Shown here piece after piece: positions 53,497 through 62,803 of a stretch of 64,000 bases of DNA (positions within the stretch are counted from its first letter, which is position 1; every line of letters starts with the position of its first letter). The stretch comes from an uncultured Eubacteriales bacterium (GTDB taxonomy: Bacteria > Bacillota > Clostridia > Peptostreptococcales > Anaerovoracaceae), in the NCBI GenBank assembly GCA_902774265.1, contig CACYHR010000005.1, positions 1-64,000 of the forward strand, written 5' to 3'. The translations under genes and the position numbers were made by a program. The notes beneath the pieces are model-generated. The model worked only from the letters and a program-made list of their open reading frames with translations. It had not been told where the DNA came from and made no database searches.

Positions 53497-54201
53497 ATGA
53501 GCACATTAGCTGAGGTAGTCCGCAGTCTGGACTGGAGCCCGCTCTGGATATCTCTCAAGACAGGAGCGGTCGCGACGATCATATCGTTTTTCCTGGGATT
53601 ATGGGCTGCGCGCAAGGTTATAAAAAGGGATTACAGAGCTAAATCTGTCATAGACGGCATACTGACACTTCCGATGGTACTGCCGCCAACAGTTGCAGGC
53701 TTCCTTTTGCTGCTGATATTCAGCAGGAGGAGGCCTCTTGGCATTTTTCTGAATGACAGATTCGATATAAGCGTCGTGCACACCTGGCTCGGATGCATTA
53801 TCGCGGCAACGGTGATTTCTTTTCCGCTTATGTACAGGAATGCCAGATCTGCATTTGAACAGATCGATCCGAATCTGGTTTATGCAGGAAGGACGCTCGG
53901 AATGTCGGAGACTGCTATATTCTGGAAGGTTGTTGTACCGGCGGCGGGACCGGGAATAGCCGGCGGAACTATACTGACTTTTGCGCGGGCAATGGGCGAG
54001 TACGGAGCTACATCCATGCTGGCCGGAAATATACCCGGAAAGACGGGAACTGTCTCGCAGAAGATAGCCATGGTTATTCAGGACGGTGATTATATCACCG
54101 CCGGAATATGGGTGATAATAGTGCTGCTGATCGCTTTTGCAGCCGTGTTCCTGATCAATATGGTAACGGGCAGGCGGTTCAGGAATACAAAAAGGTGGTG
54201 A
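53497..54201 (+). CDS. modB: Molybdate ABC transporter permease
   Basis: 234 residues, five to six helices. LTLPMVLPPTVAGFLLLL and the coupling loop EQIDPNLVYAGRTLGMSETAIFWKVVVPAAGPGIAGG followed by ARAMGEYGATSMLAGN are ModB hallmarks. Works with ModA and ModC. It overlaps nothing; the ATPase gene follows after six bases. Confidence 0.94.
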   Translation: MSTLAEVVRSLDWSPLWISLKTGAVATIISFFLGLWAARKVIKRDYRAKSVIDGILTLPMVLPPTVAGFLLLLIFSRRRPLGIFLNDRFDISVVHTWLGCIIAATVISFPLMYRNARSAFEQIDPNLVYAGRTLGMSETAIFWKVVVPAAGPGIAGGTILTFARAMGEYGATSMLAGNIPGKTGTVSQKIAMVIQDGDYITAGIWVIIVLLIAFAAVFLINMVTGRRFRNTKRW

Positions 54202-54207
54202 CGCGTT

Positions 54208-55266
54208 TTGAAGAGATTATATGCTGACATACACCTTAAAAGAGGAGATTTTGCGCTGGACATCCTTATCGAGAGCGGTGCGGAAAGGATAGGTATACTG
54301 GGTTCTTCGGGGAGCGGCAAGAGCATGACGCTTCGCAGCATAGCAGGAATAGAGGAAATCGCTTCAGGCAGTGTCGTTATAAACGGAAAGACCCTGTTTG
54401 ATTCATCAAAGAGGATAAACCTGCCACCGCAGAAGAGAAATACGGGATACATGTTTCAGAATTATGCCCTCTTTCCGACTATGAGCGTTATCAGAAATGT
54501 AATGGCAGGCCTTAAGGGCGGCAAAGCGGAAAAGATCGATAAAGCATCGGATATGCTGACGAGACTGGATATATATGATCTGAGAGACAGACTGCCGGGG
54601 GAACTTTCCGGGGGACAGCAGCAGAGGGCAGCGCTTGCAAGGATACTGGTAACGGAACCTGAGCTGATACTTCTCGATGAACCATTCTCGGCGCTTGACG
54701 GATATCTCAGAGACCGGCTTCAGATGGAGATGATGGAGATCCTTGAAGATTATAAAGGGCAGCTCATTATGGTATCGCACAGCAGAGACGAGCTGTACAG
54801 ATTCAGCGATGAGCTGTTCGTGATCAGGGACGGCAGAGTCCTGAGATCCGGAGAAACCCGATCGGTATTCAGAGACCCCGGCAGTGTGGATGCTGCCAGG
54901 CTGACAGGCTGCAAAAATTTCTCTGAAGTTCAGGTCGAAGACAGACATACCATGCGGGCGCTTGACTGGGGCATTGACCTGAAGCTTGAGCGTGAGATAC
55001 CGGAGGGAACGCGTTTCATAGGATACAGAGCGCATTATTTCGAGCCGGTATGGGGCATGCGGAAACAGAACTGTATTCCGCTTGATCTGATCAGGATCGA
55101 TGAACTGCCATTTGAGAAGTATTATTATTTACGCCCTGCAGGGAAGTCATCCCGCGATGATGTGATCTGCTGGTTTGTACAGGAAGATCAGCAGAATAAG
55201 ATAGAGGAGAGAGGTCTGCCGGACTATCTCAGGCTGAAAGAGGATAATATCCTGATGCTGAAATAA
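54208..55266 (+). CDS. modC: Molybdate ABC transporter ATPase
   Basis: 352 residues. GSSGSGKS, MFQNYALFPTMSV, LSGGQQQRAALARIL, LILLDEPFSALD and the switch histidine in MVSHSRDE are intact. The ~120 C-terminal residues form a regulatory region that may be a reduced MOP-like domain. TTG start at 54208 with GGTGGTG upstream. The stop codon TAA (55264-55266) is formed by the first bases of a repeat fragment. Confidence 0.9.
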   Translation: MKRLYADIHLKRGDFALDILIESGAERIGILGSSGSGKSMTLRSIAGIEEIASGSVVINGKTLFDSSKRINLPPQKRNTGYMFQNYALFPTMSVIRNVMAGLKGGKAEKIDKASDMLTRLDIYDLRDRLPGELSGGQQQRAALARILVTEPELILLDEPFSALDGYLRDRLQMEMMEILEDYKGQLIMVSHSRDELYRFSDELFVIRDGRVLRSGETRSVFRDPGSVDAARLTGCKNFSEVQVEDRHTMRALDWGIDLKLEREIPEGTRFIGYRAHYFEPVWGMRKQNCIPLDLIRIDELPFEKYYYLRPAGKSSRDDVICWFVQEDQQNKIEERGLPDYLRLKEDNILMLK

Positions 55267-55304
55267 CAGACACCGGATGTCAAAAAAACGATGTCAAAAA
55301 AAGC
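55262..55304. repeat. Palindromic repeat element, one-end fragment
   Basis: AATAACAGACACCGGATGTC is identical to one end of the elements at 39959 and 27808 and overlaps the modC stop codon. It then diverges into GATGTCAAAAAAA repeated twice, 14 bases apart. Confidence 0.75.
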
Positions 55305-55464
55305 GACAATCAGCGCAACAAGTAAATACTTGTATTATTACAAATAATTTACTGTTTTACATTAGGTGTGAGTGTGGATAAAATACCATTGTCTTGTGAA
55401 GACATTTGCAAGATCAATAGTACGCACACTCCTTATAGACATTCACAATATACAGGCAGCAGGA

Positions 55465-55499
55465 CCTTGCGTGAGAAACGCAGGTTTTGTTGTTTTTTG
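55465..55499 (+). terminator. Terminator after the molybdate block
   Basis: CCTTGCGT and ACGCAGG (one bulged T) around GAGAA, followed by TTTTGTTGTTTTTTG. Oriented for the plus-strand mod genes, 200 bases after modC. Confidence 0.75.
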
Positions 55500-55502
55500 T
55501 GA

Positions 55503-56423
55503 TTATTTTATATGATTCTCATAGAACTGAAGCAGGGAATCTCTCGATATATCTATAAATTCCCGGACGCATCTTGTATAAACTCTCGGTGCGGAGGTTA
55601 TGAGACATATTGTGACTGAGTGATGCAGACCTTTTATACCGAGTATCCTGAGCCCCTTTCTCATGATCTCTCCGCCCTCAAAGAAGGCGAAGGATTTGGA
55701 ACAGAACATGGCGCCGCCGAGACGCATGCACAGTGCAGCCTGCTCATTGTAGTCATTTATCGAGACGACATTATTGAGGCAGATGTTCTCACGCGCGAGA
55801 AACGAATCTATGATGCTTGCCGAAGCGCTCTGATGCAGGTCGCGTATAAAAGGTACATCCTGATACTTGTGAAGATCAACTCTTTCTTCGTCGCCTGTCC
55901 GCTCTTTAGCTATCTGTTCGGGAACCGCTACATATAAGGGGTCCTCAAAGAGCGGTTCGATCACAAGATCCTTTCCTGCCTGAGGATTGACTCCTATGAC
56001 GAGATCGAGATCCCCTGTTTCGAGCATCGAAAGAAGGACTCTGGTCAGATCGCAGACTATGCTGACGTGTACGCGAGTATGTTTATTATGAAAGCGCTGT
56101 ACTATATCGCTTGAGAATACACGGGCTCTGGCCGATGATATACCGACTCTGACTTCACCGACATCGCCGTGATCTATATCGGCTATCATGCGCCGCACAT
56201 CACTTTCCATAGACTGCTTGGCCAATAGCATATTGTAAAGCTCCCGACCCGAATCCGTCAGTGCTACTTCGGGCTTTCGCGTGACCAGCACGGTATCGTA
56301 GTCCTTCTCCAGTCTCTTGATATGGTCGCTCAGTCCCTGCTGGGACATGTAGATACGCTCCGCTGCACGGGTAAAATTCAGTTCTTCCGCAAGTGCCATA
56401 AAGGCGAGTTCTCCATTAGTCAT
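55503..56423 (-). CDS. LysR-family transcriptional regulator
   Basis: 306 residues. N-terminal winged helix AFMALAEELNFTRAAERIYMSQQGLSDHIKRLEKDY, then a linker helix and a co-inducer-binding domain (GEVRVGISSARARVFSSDIV, DLDLVIGVNPQA, VAVPEQI). It faces the mod operon tail to tail, so a role in molybdate or in the region to its right (a promoter region reads away from it at 56.5 kb) is possible but unproven. Ribosome site AAGGAGC precedes the ATG. Confidence 0.9.
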   Translation of the reverse strand: MTNGELAFMALAEELNFTRAAERIYMSQQGLSDHIKRLEKDYDTVLVTRKPEVALTDSGRELYNMLLAKQSMESDVRRMIADIDHGDVGEVRVGISSARARVFSSDIVQRFHNKHTRVHVSIVCDLTRVLLSMLETGDLDLVIGVNPQAGKDLVIEPLFEDPLYVAVPEQIAKERTGDEERVDLHKYQDVPFIRDLHQSASASIIDSFLARENICLNNVVSINDYNEQAALCMRLGGAMFCSKSFAFFEGGEIMRKGLRILGIKGLHHSVTICLITSAPRVYTRCVREFIDISRDSLLQFYENHIK

Positions 56424-56513
56424 AGTTGCTCCTTGTATACTGTCGCAGTTTGTTACAGCAAATCAGACCTGACATTCACACTGTTCATATTATACTGTAA
56501 GTGAGTGAAGCTT

Positions 56514-56700
56514 AACAAGTGTTTGCTTGTTGACATACAAAATAAATACTGTTTCACCTTTTTCTTCATTAGCTATATACTACAGCTGTCCTGAAGAGGG
56601 ACAGCCGGGATCAGCCCGGCGCAATAAGACCTTCCTATTACAAAACCTATAACTATACAGAGACGATCCTGCATAAGAGATTATGCAGGATTTTCTCGTA
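56514..56700 (+). ncRNA. Candidate structured RNA with intrinsic terminator upstream of argG
   Basis: Three consecutive hairpins: GCTGTCC/GGACAGC (56585-56605), CCGGG/CCCGG (56605-56619), and ATCCTGCATAA-GAGA-TTATGCAGGAT (56666-56691) followed by TTTCTCG. Just upstream, AACAAG...CTTGTT (56514-56531) overlaps a TTGACA, and TATACT lies at 56576-56581, so transcription of a ~110-base RNA is plausible. Class not recognised. The rest of the 56424-56995 gap has no gene I can support. Confidence 0.5.
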
Positions 56701-56995
56701 TATGCGTAAATTCGCAACTGCAGTTATTTACATTGTTCTGATCCGGCCCGGTGATGAAATAAAAGGATCGTGTATTGTGTACAGACAGAATGCAGAAGGA
56801 GAATTGTATAAATATTTATGCATGAATTATACACGAATGTGGGATTGGATATCAGGACATCTACGGACGGGGCTGCTCGGTGCGGCGTATCCGTGAGTAA
56901 TGTCCGACTGGCTGAAGACTGTGTGATATTACTGTTTGATATTAAGTGAAGGATTGTTCTAAATGCGGTACCTGAAGGATTTTGGGGAAAGAGTG

Positions 56996-57071
56996 TTGAC
57001 ATAAGCCGCGTGAATATTTATAATATCGACATTATAAATATTCAGAATAAATATTCACAAAAATGAATATT
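56996..57071 (+). promoter_or_regulatory. argG promoter with ArgR-type operators
   Basis: TTGACA (56996-57001), 17 bases, TATAAT (57019-57024). The -10 lies inside a perfect inverted repeat, TGAATATTTATAAT (57011-57024) and ATTATAAATATTCA (57031-57044). Two more half-sites follow: AATATTCA (57050-57057) and TGAATATT (57064-57071). The half-site closely resembles ARG boxes bound by ArgR/AhrC, so arginine repression is expected. Confidence 0.85.
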
Positions 57072-57157
57072 ATTACTGAAACGTCTCCGGACAAAAGCTG
57101 CCGGAGCAGTTTAAGGGATTGAAGCTTACGGATTGAAGAAACAAGGGGAACAAGGAA

Positions 57158-58381
57158 ATGGAAAAGAAGGAAATCAAAAAAGTAGTTCTTGCATATTCGG
57201 GAGGTCTTGATACCTCTATCATAATTCCATGGCTCAAGGAGAATTACAACGATCCGGAGATCATCGCAGTCAGCGGCAATGTCGGGCAGGCGGATGAGCT
57301 TGAAGGTCTTGAGGAAAAGGCTATAAAGACGGGAGCCAGCAAGTTGATCGTTGCTGATCTTACGGATGAGATGGTTGATGAAGTTATTATACCGTCTCTC
57401 AAGATGGGCGCTGTATATGAGAAATATCTGCTCGGTACGGCGTTTGCAAGACCTGTGATCGGCAAGAAGCTCGCTGAGATCGCGCTTGAAGAGGGAGCAG
57501 ATGCTATATGCCACGGATGCACAGGCAAGGGCAATGACCAGGTAAGGTTTGAGCTTGCGATCAAGAGATGGGCACCGGGAATGAAGATCATCGCTCCATG
57601 GAGAGAATGGGACATCAAGTCAAGGGATGAAGAGATCGATTATGCCGAGGCTCACAACATTCCTCTTAAGATATCGAGAGAGACCAATTATTCGAAGGAC
57701 AAGAATCTCTGGCATCTGAGTCATGAGGGTCTGGATCTTGAGGATCCTGCAAACGAGCCGCAGTATGAAAAGGAAGGATTTCTGGAGATGGGAGTCAGCC
57801 CGATGCAGGCGCCGGATGAGCCGACCTATATAAGCATAGGATTTGAAGCCGGCGCTCCGGTATCGCTGAACGGCGAAAAGATGAAGGCTTCAAAGATAAT
57901 AGAAAAGCTCAACGAGTTCGGCGGTGCAAACGGTATAGGAATCATCGATATAGTCGAAAACAGGCTGATCGGAATGAAGGACCGCGGCGTATACGAGACT
58001 CCGGGCGGAACCATATTATATTTCGCGCACGAACAACTCGAAATGCTGACAGTCGATAAGGATACACTGCATCTCAAACAGAAACTCGCTATAGACTATG
58101 CTGATATGATCTACAACGGAAAGTGGTATTCACCGATGCAGGAAGCTCTGACAGCTTTCGCGAACGAGGCCGATAAAAATGTGACCGGAGAGGTCAAGCT
58201 CAAACTCTACAAAGGCAACATCATACCTGCCGGAACGACATCGCCGTTCTCTCTCTATTCAGAGGAACTCGCATCGTTCGGTGAAACCGATTACGATCAG
58301 GCACAGGCAGAGGGATTCATCAATATATGGGGACTTCCTACACAGGTACAGGCTCTCCTCGAAAAGGGCAATCTCAAGTAG
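57158..58381 (+). CDS. argG: Argininosuccinate synthase
   Basis: 407 residues, full length. ATP-binding AYSGGLDTS at the N-terminus, then [29 protein letters not shown], and [26 protein letters not shown]. It joins citrulline and aspartate with ATP. GGGGAACAAGG precedes the ATG. Transcribed with argH (75 bases further) under the ArgR-type operators. Citrulline may come from the DDAH-like enzyme downstream. Confidence 0.96.
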   Translation: MEKKEIKKVVLAYSGGLDTSIIIPWLKENYNDPEIIAVSGNVGQADELEGLEEKAIKTGASKLIVADLTDEMVDEVIIPSLKMGAVYEKYLLGTAFARPVIGKKLAEIALEEGADAICHGCTGKGNDQVRFELAIKRWAPGMKIIAPWREWDIKSRDEEIDYAEAHNIPLKISRETNYSKDKNLWHLSHEGLDLEDPANEPQYEKEGFLEMGVSPMQAPDEPTYISIGFEAGAPVSLNGEKMKASKIIEKLNEFGGANGIGIIDIVENRLIGMKDRGVYETPGGTILYFAHEQLEMLTVDKDTLHLKQKLAIDYADMIYNGKWYSPMQEALTAFANEADKNVTGEVKLKLYKGNIIPAGTTSPFSLYSEELASFGETDYDQAQAEGFINIWGLPTQVQALLEKGNLK

Positions 58382-58455
58382 AGAGAAAGCGATAATTGAC
58401 AACAGATCATCAGCCTCAGATTCAGACAGGAATAAAGATTAGACGGGAAGAAATT

Positions 58456-59847
58456 ATGGATAAAATGTGGGCAGGAAGGACTGCCGGAACAACAGCGAAC
58501 CTGGTAGACGAGATCAATTCATCGATCGCAGTCGACAGGAGACTGTATAAAAGAGATATAGCGGGAAGCATAGCGCATGCTAAGATGCTTGCAAAGCAGG
58601 GCATAATCCCTCAGCAGGATGCAGATGCGATAGTCGAAGGGCTGACAGGGATAGAGAAGGATATAACATCCGGTGCTCTCAGCATCGATCCGACCGCAGA
58701 GGATATCCACATGTTTGTGGAATCGATACTGACTCAGCGTATAGGCGACACAGGCAAGATGCTGCATACAGCAAGGAGCCGTAACGATCAGGTCGCCCTC
58801 GATACCAAGATGTACTGCATCGAGGAAATAGACAATATAGATTATCTCCTTTGCAAACTGATGGAAGTGCTTGCGGACAAGGCGGAGAAAAACACGGATG
58901 TTATACTGCCGGGATATACACATATGCAGCATGCCCAGCCGGTATCGTTCGGACAGCATATGATGGCGTATGCGATGATGTTCGATAGGGACCGCAGCAG
59001 ACTCGCTGACTGCAAGAAGAGGATGTTCGAGGCTTCGCCTATCGGAGCATGCGCACTTGCAGGAACGACTTTTGACATAGACAGACAGTACGAAGCCGAA
59101 TTGCTGGGATTCAACGGTATCGCGATGAACAGCATGGATGCGGTATCAGACAGAGACCATTTCGTCGAACTGATGTCTGCAGCAGCGATTATCATGATGC
59201 ACACATCGAGGCTGTCCGAAGAAATAGTTATGTGGGCGACCACAGAATTCGGATTTATACAGCTGCCTGACGAATACACGACAGGATCATCGATTATGCC
59301 TCAAAAGAAGAATCCGGATGTTGCCGAACTCTGCAGAGGAAAGACCGGAAGGGTATACGGCAATCTCATGTCGCTGCTGACAGTGCTCAAGGGACTGCCG
59401 CTCGCGTACAACAAGGATATACAGGAGGATAAGGAACCGCTGTTCGACTCTGTAGAAACAGTCAAGCTGTGCATCGAAGCCTTTATAGAAATGGTCGAAG
59501 TCATGGAAGTCAACAGCGAAAACATGTACGAGTCGGCAAAACAGGGCTATGTCAATGCAACGGACCTCGCGGATTATCTGGTAGTAAAAGGGCTTCCTTT
59601 CCGCGATGCCTACAATATTTCGGGCCGGGTAGTATCTTACTGCCTGGGAAGAGGTGTTATTCTGGAGGAGCTTCCTCTTGAAGAATACAAGCAGTTCTCG
59701 CCTCTTATTGAGGAGGACGTTCATCAGAGACTGCAGCTCAGGACATGTGTGGAAAGGAGAAATTCGGCCGGCGGTACAAGTCCGGCCTCAGTAAGAGCAC
59801 AGATCGAGTTCATCAGAGCTAAACTTGCTGATCAGAAGCAGGACTGA
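58456..59847 (+). CDS. argH: Argininosuccinate lyase
   Basis: 463 residues, normal length. Starts DKMWAGRTAG; HTARSRNDQVALD, GYTHMQHAQPVSFG and the catalytic signature GSSIMPQKKNPD are intact. It splits argininosuccinate into arginine and fumarate. ATG 58456 follows GGGAAG; an upstream in-frame TTG at 58396 has no ribosome site. Confidence 0.96.
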   Translation: MDKMWAGRTAGTTANLVDEINSSIAVDRRLYKRDIAGSIAHAKMLAKQGIIPQQDADAIVEGLTGIEKDITSGALSIDPTAEDIHMFVESILTQRIGDTGKMLHTARSRNDQVALDTKMYCIEEIDNIDYLLCKLMEVLADKAEKNTDVILPGYTHMQHAQPVSFGQHMMAYAMMFDRDRSRLADCKKRMFEASPIGACALAGTTFDIDRQYEAELLGFNGIAMNSMDAVSDRDHFVELMSAAAIIMMHTSRLSEEIVMWATTEFGFIQLPDEYTTGSSIMPQKKNPDVAELCRGKTGRVYGNLMSLLTVLKGLPLAYNKDIQEDKEPLFDSVETVKLCIEAFIEMVEVMEVNSENMYESAKQGYVNATDLADYLVVKGLPFRDAYNISGRVVSYCLGRGVILEELPLEEYKQFSPLIEEDVHQRLQLRTCVERRNSAGGTSPASVRAQIEFIRAKLADQKQD

Positions 59848-59999
59848 CCGATCAGTAATATGCATGACTGATGAAGCGCATAGCCTGAAAGGGTGAACAT
59901 ACAAGGGAATTAACGTGTGAAATACGGGATGAAGCGGCGGCTGATATGACGGCTCTGATCATCCCTGAGAGATAAAAAAAGGACCGGAGGTAAAAGGAT

Positions 60000-60869
60000 A
60001 TGAAGAATAATACGATAGCAAAGAATACGACATTCAAAAAACTGTTCGTAACAATACTTTCACTTGCAATGGTGCTGGCGCTGACAGCATGCGGCGGCGG
60101 AAGCAGTGATTCAGAAGAAGGCGCAGGCAAGCTGGCTGAGATACAGGAAAAAGGCAAGTTAGTTGTATGTACAGATGCTGCATGGGCTCCGTTCGAGTAT
60201 ATCGGAGCTGACGGTGAGGTTACCGGAGTAGACATAGAGATCGCAAAAAAGATAGCTGAGGAACTCGGAGTTGAGCTTGAGATCTCCAACATCGCATTCG
60301 ATTCTATCTCTACATATCTCTCAAACGATGAGGCTGATCTGGCTCTCGCCTGCATCACAATCACAGACGAGCGTAAGGAGCAGATGGATTTCACTGATCC
60401 TTACACAACCGTTCTCCAGTACATGGTAGTTATGGCTGACAGCGATATCAAGACTATGGATGATTTTGCAGGCAAGGGAATCGGAACACATCTCGGAACT
60501 ACAGGAGACTTCCTGGTAAGTGATGAGATCACAAGCGGAGTCCTCGCCGATACAGGCGCTGAGAACAAACAGTACAAGGCTCTTCCGGATGCTGCACTGG
60601 CAATGAAGAGCGGAGAACTCGCAGGTATAGTATGTGACTCAGTTCTGGCCGAAAACCTCGTAACTGCAAACGGCGACGCATTCAAATGCTTCCCTGTAGC
60701 ATACAAGGATGCTTCAAAGAATCCTGAGACAGAGAATATCGGAGCTGCTATGAAGAAGGGCGACGAGGAATTCGTAGCTAAGATCAATGAGATCATAGCA
60801 CCGCTTGCAGAGGACGGCACAATCGATAAGTGGATCGTTCAGCACAGCGAGGAAGCTTCTAAGCTGTAG
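60000..60869 (+). CDS. Amino-acid ABC transporter substrate-binding lipoprotein
   Basis: 289 residues. Lipobox ALTACGGG, then an SBP_bac_3 domain in normal lobe order: KLVVCTDAAWAPFEYIG, GFDIEIAKKIAEELG-type helix, LACITITDERKEQMDFTDPY. Likely binds arginine or another cationic amino acid, judged only from the neighbouring arginine genes. ACCGGAGG precedes the ATG. The permease gene follows after a stable hairpin. No ATPase gene is present in this block. Confidence 0.9.
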   Translation: MKNNTIAKNTTFKKLFVTILSLAMVLALTACGGGSSDSEEGAGKLAEIQEKGKLVVCTDAAWAPFEYIGADGEVTGVDIEIAKKIAEELGVELEISNIAFDSISTYLSNDEADLALACITITDERKEQMDFTDPYTTVLQYMVVMADSDIKTMDDFAGKGIGTHLGTTGDFLVSDEITSGVLADTGAENKQYKALPDAALAMKSGELAGIVCDSVLAENLVTANGDAFKCFPVAYKDASKNPETENIGAAMKKGDEEFVAKINEIIAPLAEDGTIDKWIVQHSEEASKL

Positions 60870-60910
60870 TAAAGATGCAGTAGTGAAAAAACTAATACTG
60901 AATTCTTCAA

Positions 60911-60966
60911 TCCCGGCGGGGCGTCCAGGGCGAACAGCCTTTACACCGGACAGCTCTGCCGGGATA
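60911..60966 (+). other. Stable intercistronic hairpin between binding protein and permease
   Basis: ATCCCGGC (60911-60918) pairs with GCCGGGAT (60959-60966), with inner GTCC/GGAC and GGC/GCC pairings. No T-run. Such structures after a binding-protein gene often protect the upstream mRNA and give it higher expression than the permease. Confidence 0.6.
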
Positions 60967-61039
60967 GTTGCAAGTTGGATATCAGACTTGTAAACAGATA
61001 TTGGGATCGCTAATAATATCAGGATTGAGGAGTTGCAAA

Positions 61040-61762
61040 TTGTTTGAATTATTGAAAGAAGGATTTATAAAGACCTTCATCAGGGATAACCGTTACAAGG
61101 TTTTCGTCGAAGGTTTCAAAAATACGATGATCATCACGATAGTAGCGGCGATCATCGGAATAATGATAGGTGTATTCGTATCATTCGTTCATACGCTTGC
61201 TGACAATGAGCGCGACAAACACAGCAGGACATTCGGCTCGAAAGTTCTTATAGCGCTCGATAAGATCTGCAATGCTTATGTTGCCGTGATGAGAGGAACG
61301 CCGCTCGCTATACAGCTGATGATCATGACGTTTATCATAATGGGAGGTTTTCCAAACAAGGTCATAGTCTGCTGCATCGCATTCGGAGTCAATTCGGGGG
61401 CGTATGTTTCGGAGGTCATCAGAGGCGGTATCGCTTCAGTCGACAAGGGACAGACCGAGGCAGGCCGTGCGCTTGGACTGACACAGATCGGCACACTTCG
61501 TCTGATCGTGCTGCCGCAGGCGATCAAAAACATTCTGCCTGCTCTCTGCAACGAAGCTATAGCGGTGCTCAAGGAGACATCGATCGTAGGACTGGTTTCG
61601 GTAGTAGACCTGACGCGTGCCGGCGACCTGATAAGAAGCAGAACTATGTCGCCGTATTTCACGCTTATCTCGGTAGCCATAGTTTACTTTATACTCGTCT
61701 TCGGATTGTCCAAGGCTGTCAAGAGACTTGAGCTGAGGATGGCACAGAGCGACAGGTACTGA
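61040..61762 (+). CDS. Amino-acid ABC transporter permease
   Basis: 240 residues, five helices, polar-amino-acid (HisM/GlnP) type. YVAVMRGTPLAIQLM and the coupling loop KGQTEAGRALGLTQIGTLRLIVLPQAIKNILPAL are clear. TTG 61040 is the likely start because GAGGAG lies seven bases upstream; an earlier ATG at 60968 lacks a site and its extra residues are not membrane-like. It must borrow an ATPase from elsewhere. Confidence 0.88.
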   Translation: MFELLKEGFIKTFIRDNRYKVFVEGFKNTMIITIVAAIIGIMIGVFVSFVHTLADNERDKHSRTFGSKVLIALDKICNAYVAVMRGTPLAIQLMIMTFIIMGGFPNKVIVCCIAFGVNSGAYVSEVIRGGIASVDKGQTEAGRALGLTQIGTLRLIVLPQAIKNILPALCNEAIAVLKETSIVGLVSVVDLTRAGDLIRSRTMSPYFTLISVAIVYFILVFGLSKAVKRLELRMAQSDRY

Positions 61763-61872
61763 TGCGGCTGTTTTTCCGGAATTATGTAAAAGCCGCTGTC
61801 GCGATGCGAATCATCGCTCGGTTGATGTTTACATAATGAACAATTTGGTAATAAAAGGAGATTTTACGAAAA

Positions 61873-62643
61873 ATGTTTAAGCATACTATAGTAAGGACAC
61901 CATGTTCAAAGATTTGTGACGGTATCACTTCGGCACCTGAGCTGGGACAGCCGATCTATGAAAAGGCTCTCGAGCAGCACGCAGCCTATATCGAGGCTCT
62001 CAAATCTACGGGAGTGGATGTGCTGGTTCTGCCGGCTCTCGAGGAATATCCTGACTCGTGTTTCGTTGAGGATGTGGCTGTGATGGCAGAGAAATGCGCC
62101 ATAATCACTAATCCCGGCGCAGGGAGCAGGAATGGCGAGACTGAATACATTATCGACGCAGTAAAGAAGTTCTACAGTGATGATCAGATAGGATATATCA
62201 AGGCTCCGGGGACTCTCGAGGGCGGAGATGTTATGAAGGTCGGCGATACATTCTATGTTGGAGTATCTGCAAGGACAAATGAAGAGGGGATAAAGCAGTT
62301 TGCTGACTTTTTCGGATCCTTCGGATATACGGTCAAGGCAGTGCCTCTGACGGAAGTGCTGCATCTCAAGACAGGTGTCAATTACATTGAAAACAACAAA
62401 ATGCTGGTATCTGGTGAGTTTATCGATAAGCCTGATTTCGCTGATTATGAAAAGATCATCGTGCCAGAGGAAGAGGCGTATGGTGCAAACTGCATCTGGA
62501 TGAACGGGACGATTATTGTTCCTCTCGGCTATGATGCAGTTCAGAAGGCAGTAGAGGACGCGGGTTATCCTGTCATCACTGTCGACACATCCGAATTCCG
62601 CAAGATCGACGGTGGTCTCAGCTGCCTTTCACTGAGGTTCTAG
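61873..62643 (+). CDS. Dimethylarginine dimethylaminohydrolase (DDAH)-type amidinohydrolase
   Basis: 256 residues, the length of small citrulline-forming amidinohydrolases. PDSCFVEDVAV, LEGGDVMKVG, the histidine of LHLKTGVNYI and the nucleophile Cys251 near the C-terminus (GGLSCLSLRF) are in DDAH order and not that of the ~400-residue arginine deiminases. It would release citrulline from methylated arginine (or arginine). The position directly after argG, argH and an amino-acid importer suggests that imported methylarginine is turned into citrulline and then arginine. AAAGGAG precedes the ATG. Confidence 0.87.
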   Translation: MFKHTIVRTPCSKICDGITSAPELGQPIYEKALEQHAAYIEALKSTGVDVLVLPALEEYPDSCFVEDVAVMAEKCAIITNPGAGSRNGETEYIIDAVKKFYSDDQIGYIKAPGTLEGGDVMKVGDTFYVGVSARTNEEGIKQFADFFGSFGYTVKAVPLTEVLHLKTGVNYIENNKMLVSGEFIDKPDFADYEKIIVPEEEAYGANCIWMNGTIIVPLGYDAVQKAVEDAGYPVITVDTSEFRKIDGGLSCLSLRF

Positions 62644-62666
62644 GCTCGGATGTAAGTGAGATGTAA

Positions 62667-62772
62667 AGAGCCCTGGAATATCAAATTGATGTGCCGGGGC
62701 TCTTTTCAGAGAAAAGTACTGCAGTGAACTTGTATCTCTGCTATTGCGGCTGCGCAGAGCAGCCGTATTTTT
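62667..62772 (+). terminator. Two successive terminators after the arginine block
   Basis: First: AGAGCCCTGG and CCGGGGCTCT followed by TTTT (62667-62706). Second: CGGCTGC and GCAGCCG followed by TATTTTT (62747-62772). Confidence 0.8.
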
Positions 62773-62803
62773 GCAGGTTTATGTCAGGCAGACCTGATCG
62801 TTA

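Noticed and set aside
56702-56896. 64-codon frame after the candidate RNA
   Set aside because: No ribosome binding site, begins within the terminator tail, no recognisable motif, and a competing minus-strand frame covers the same bases.
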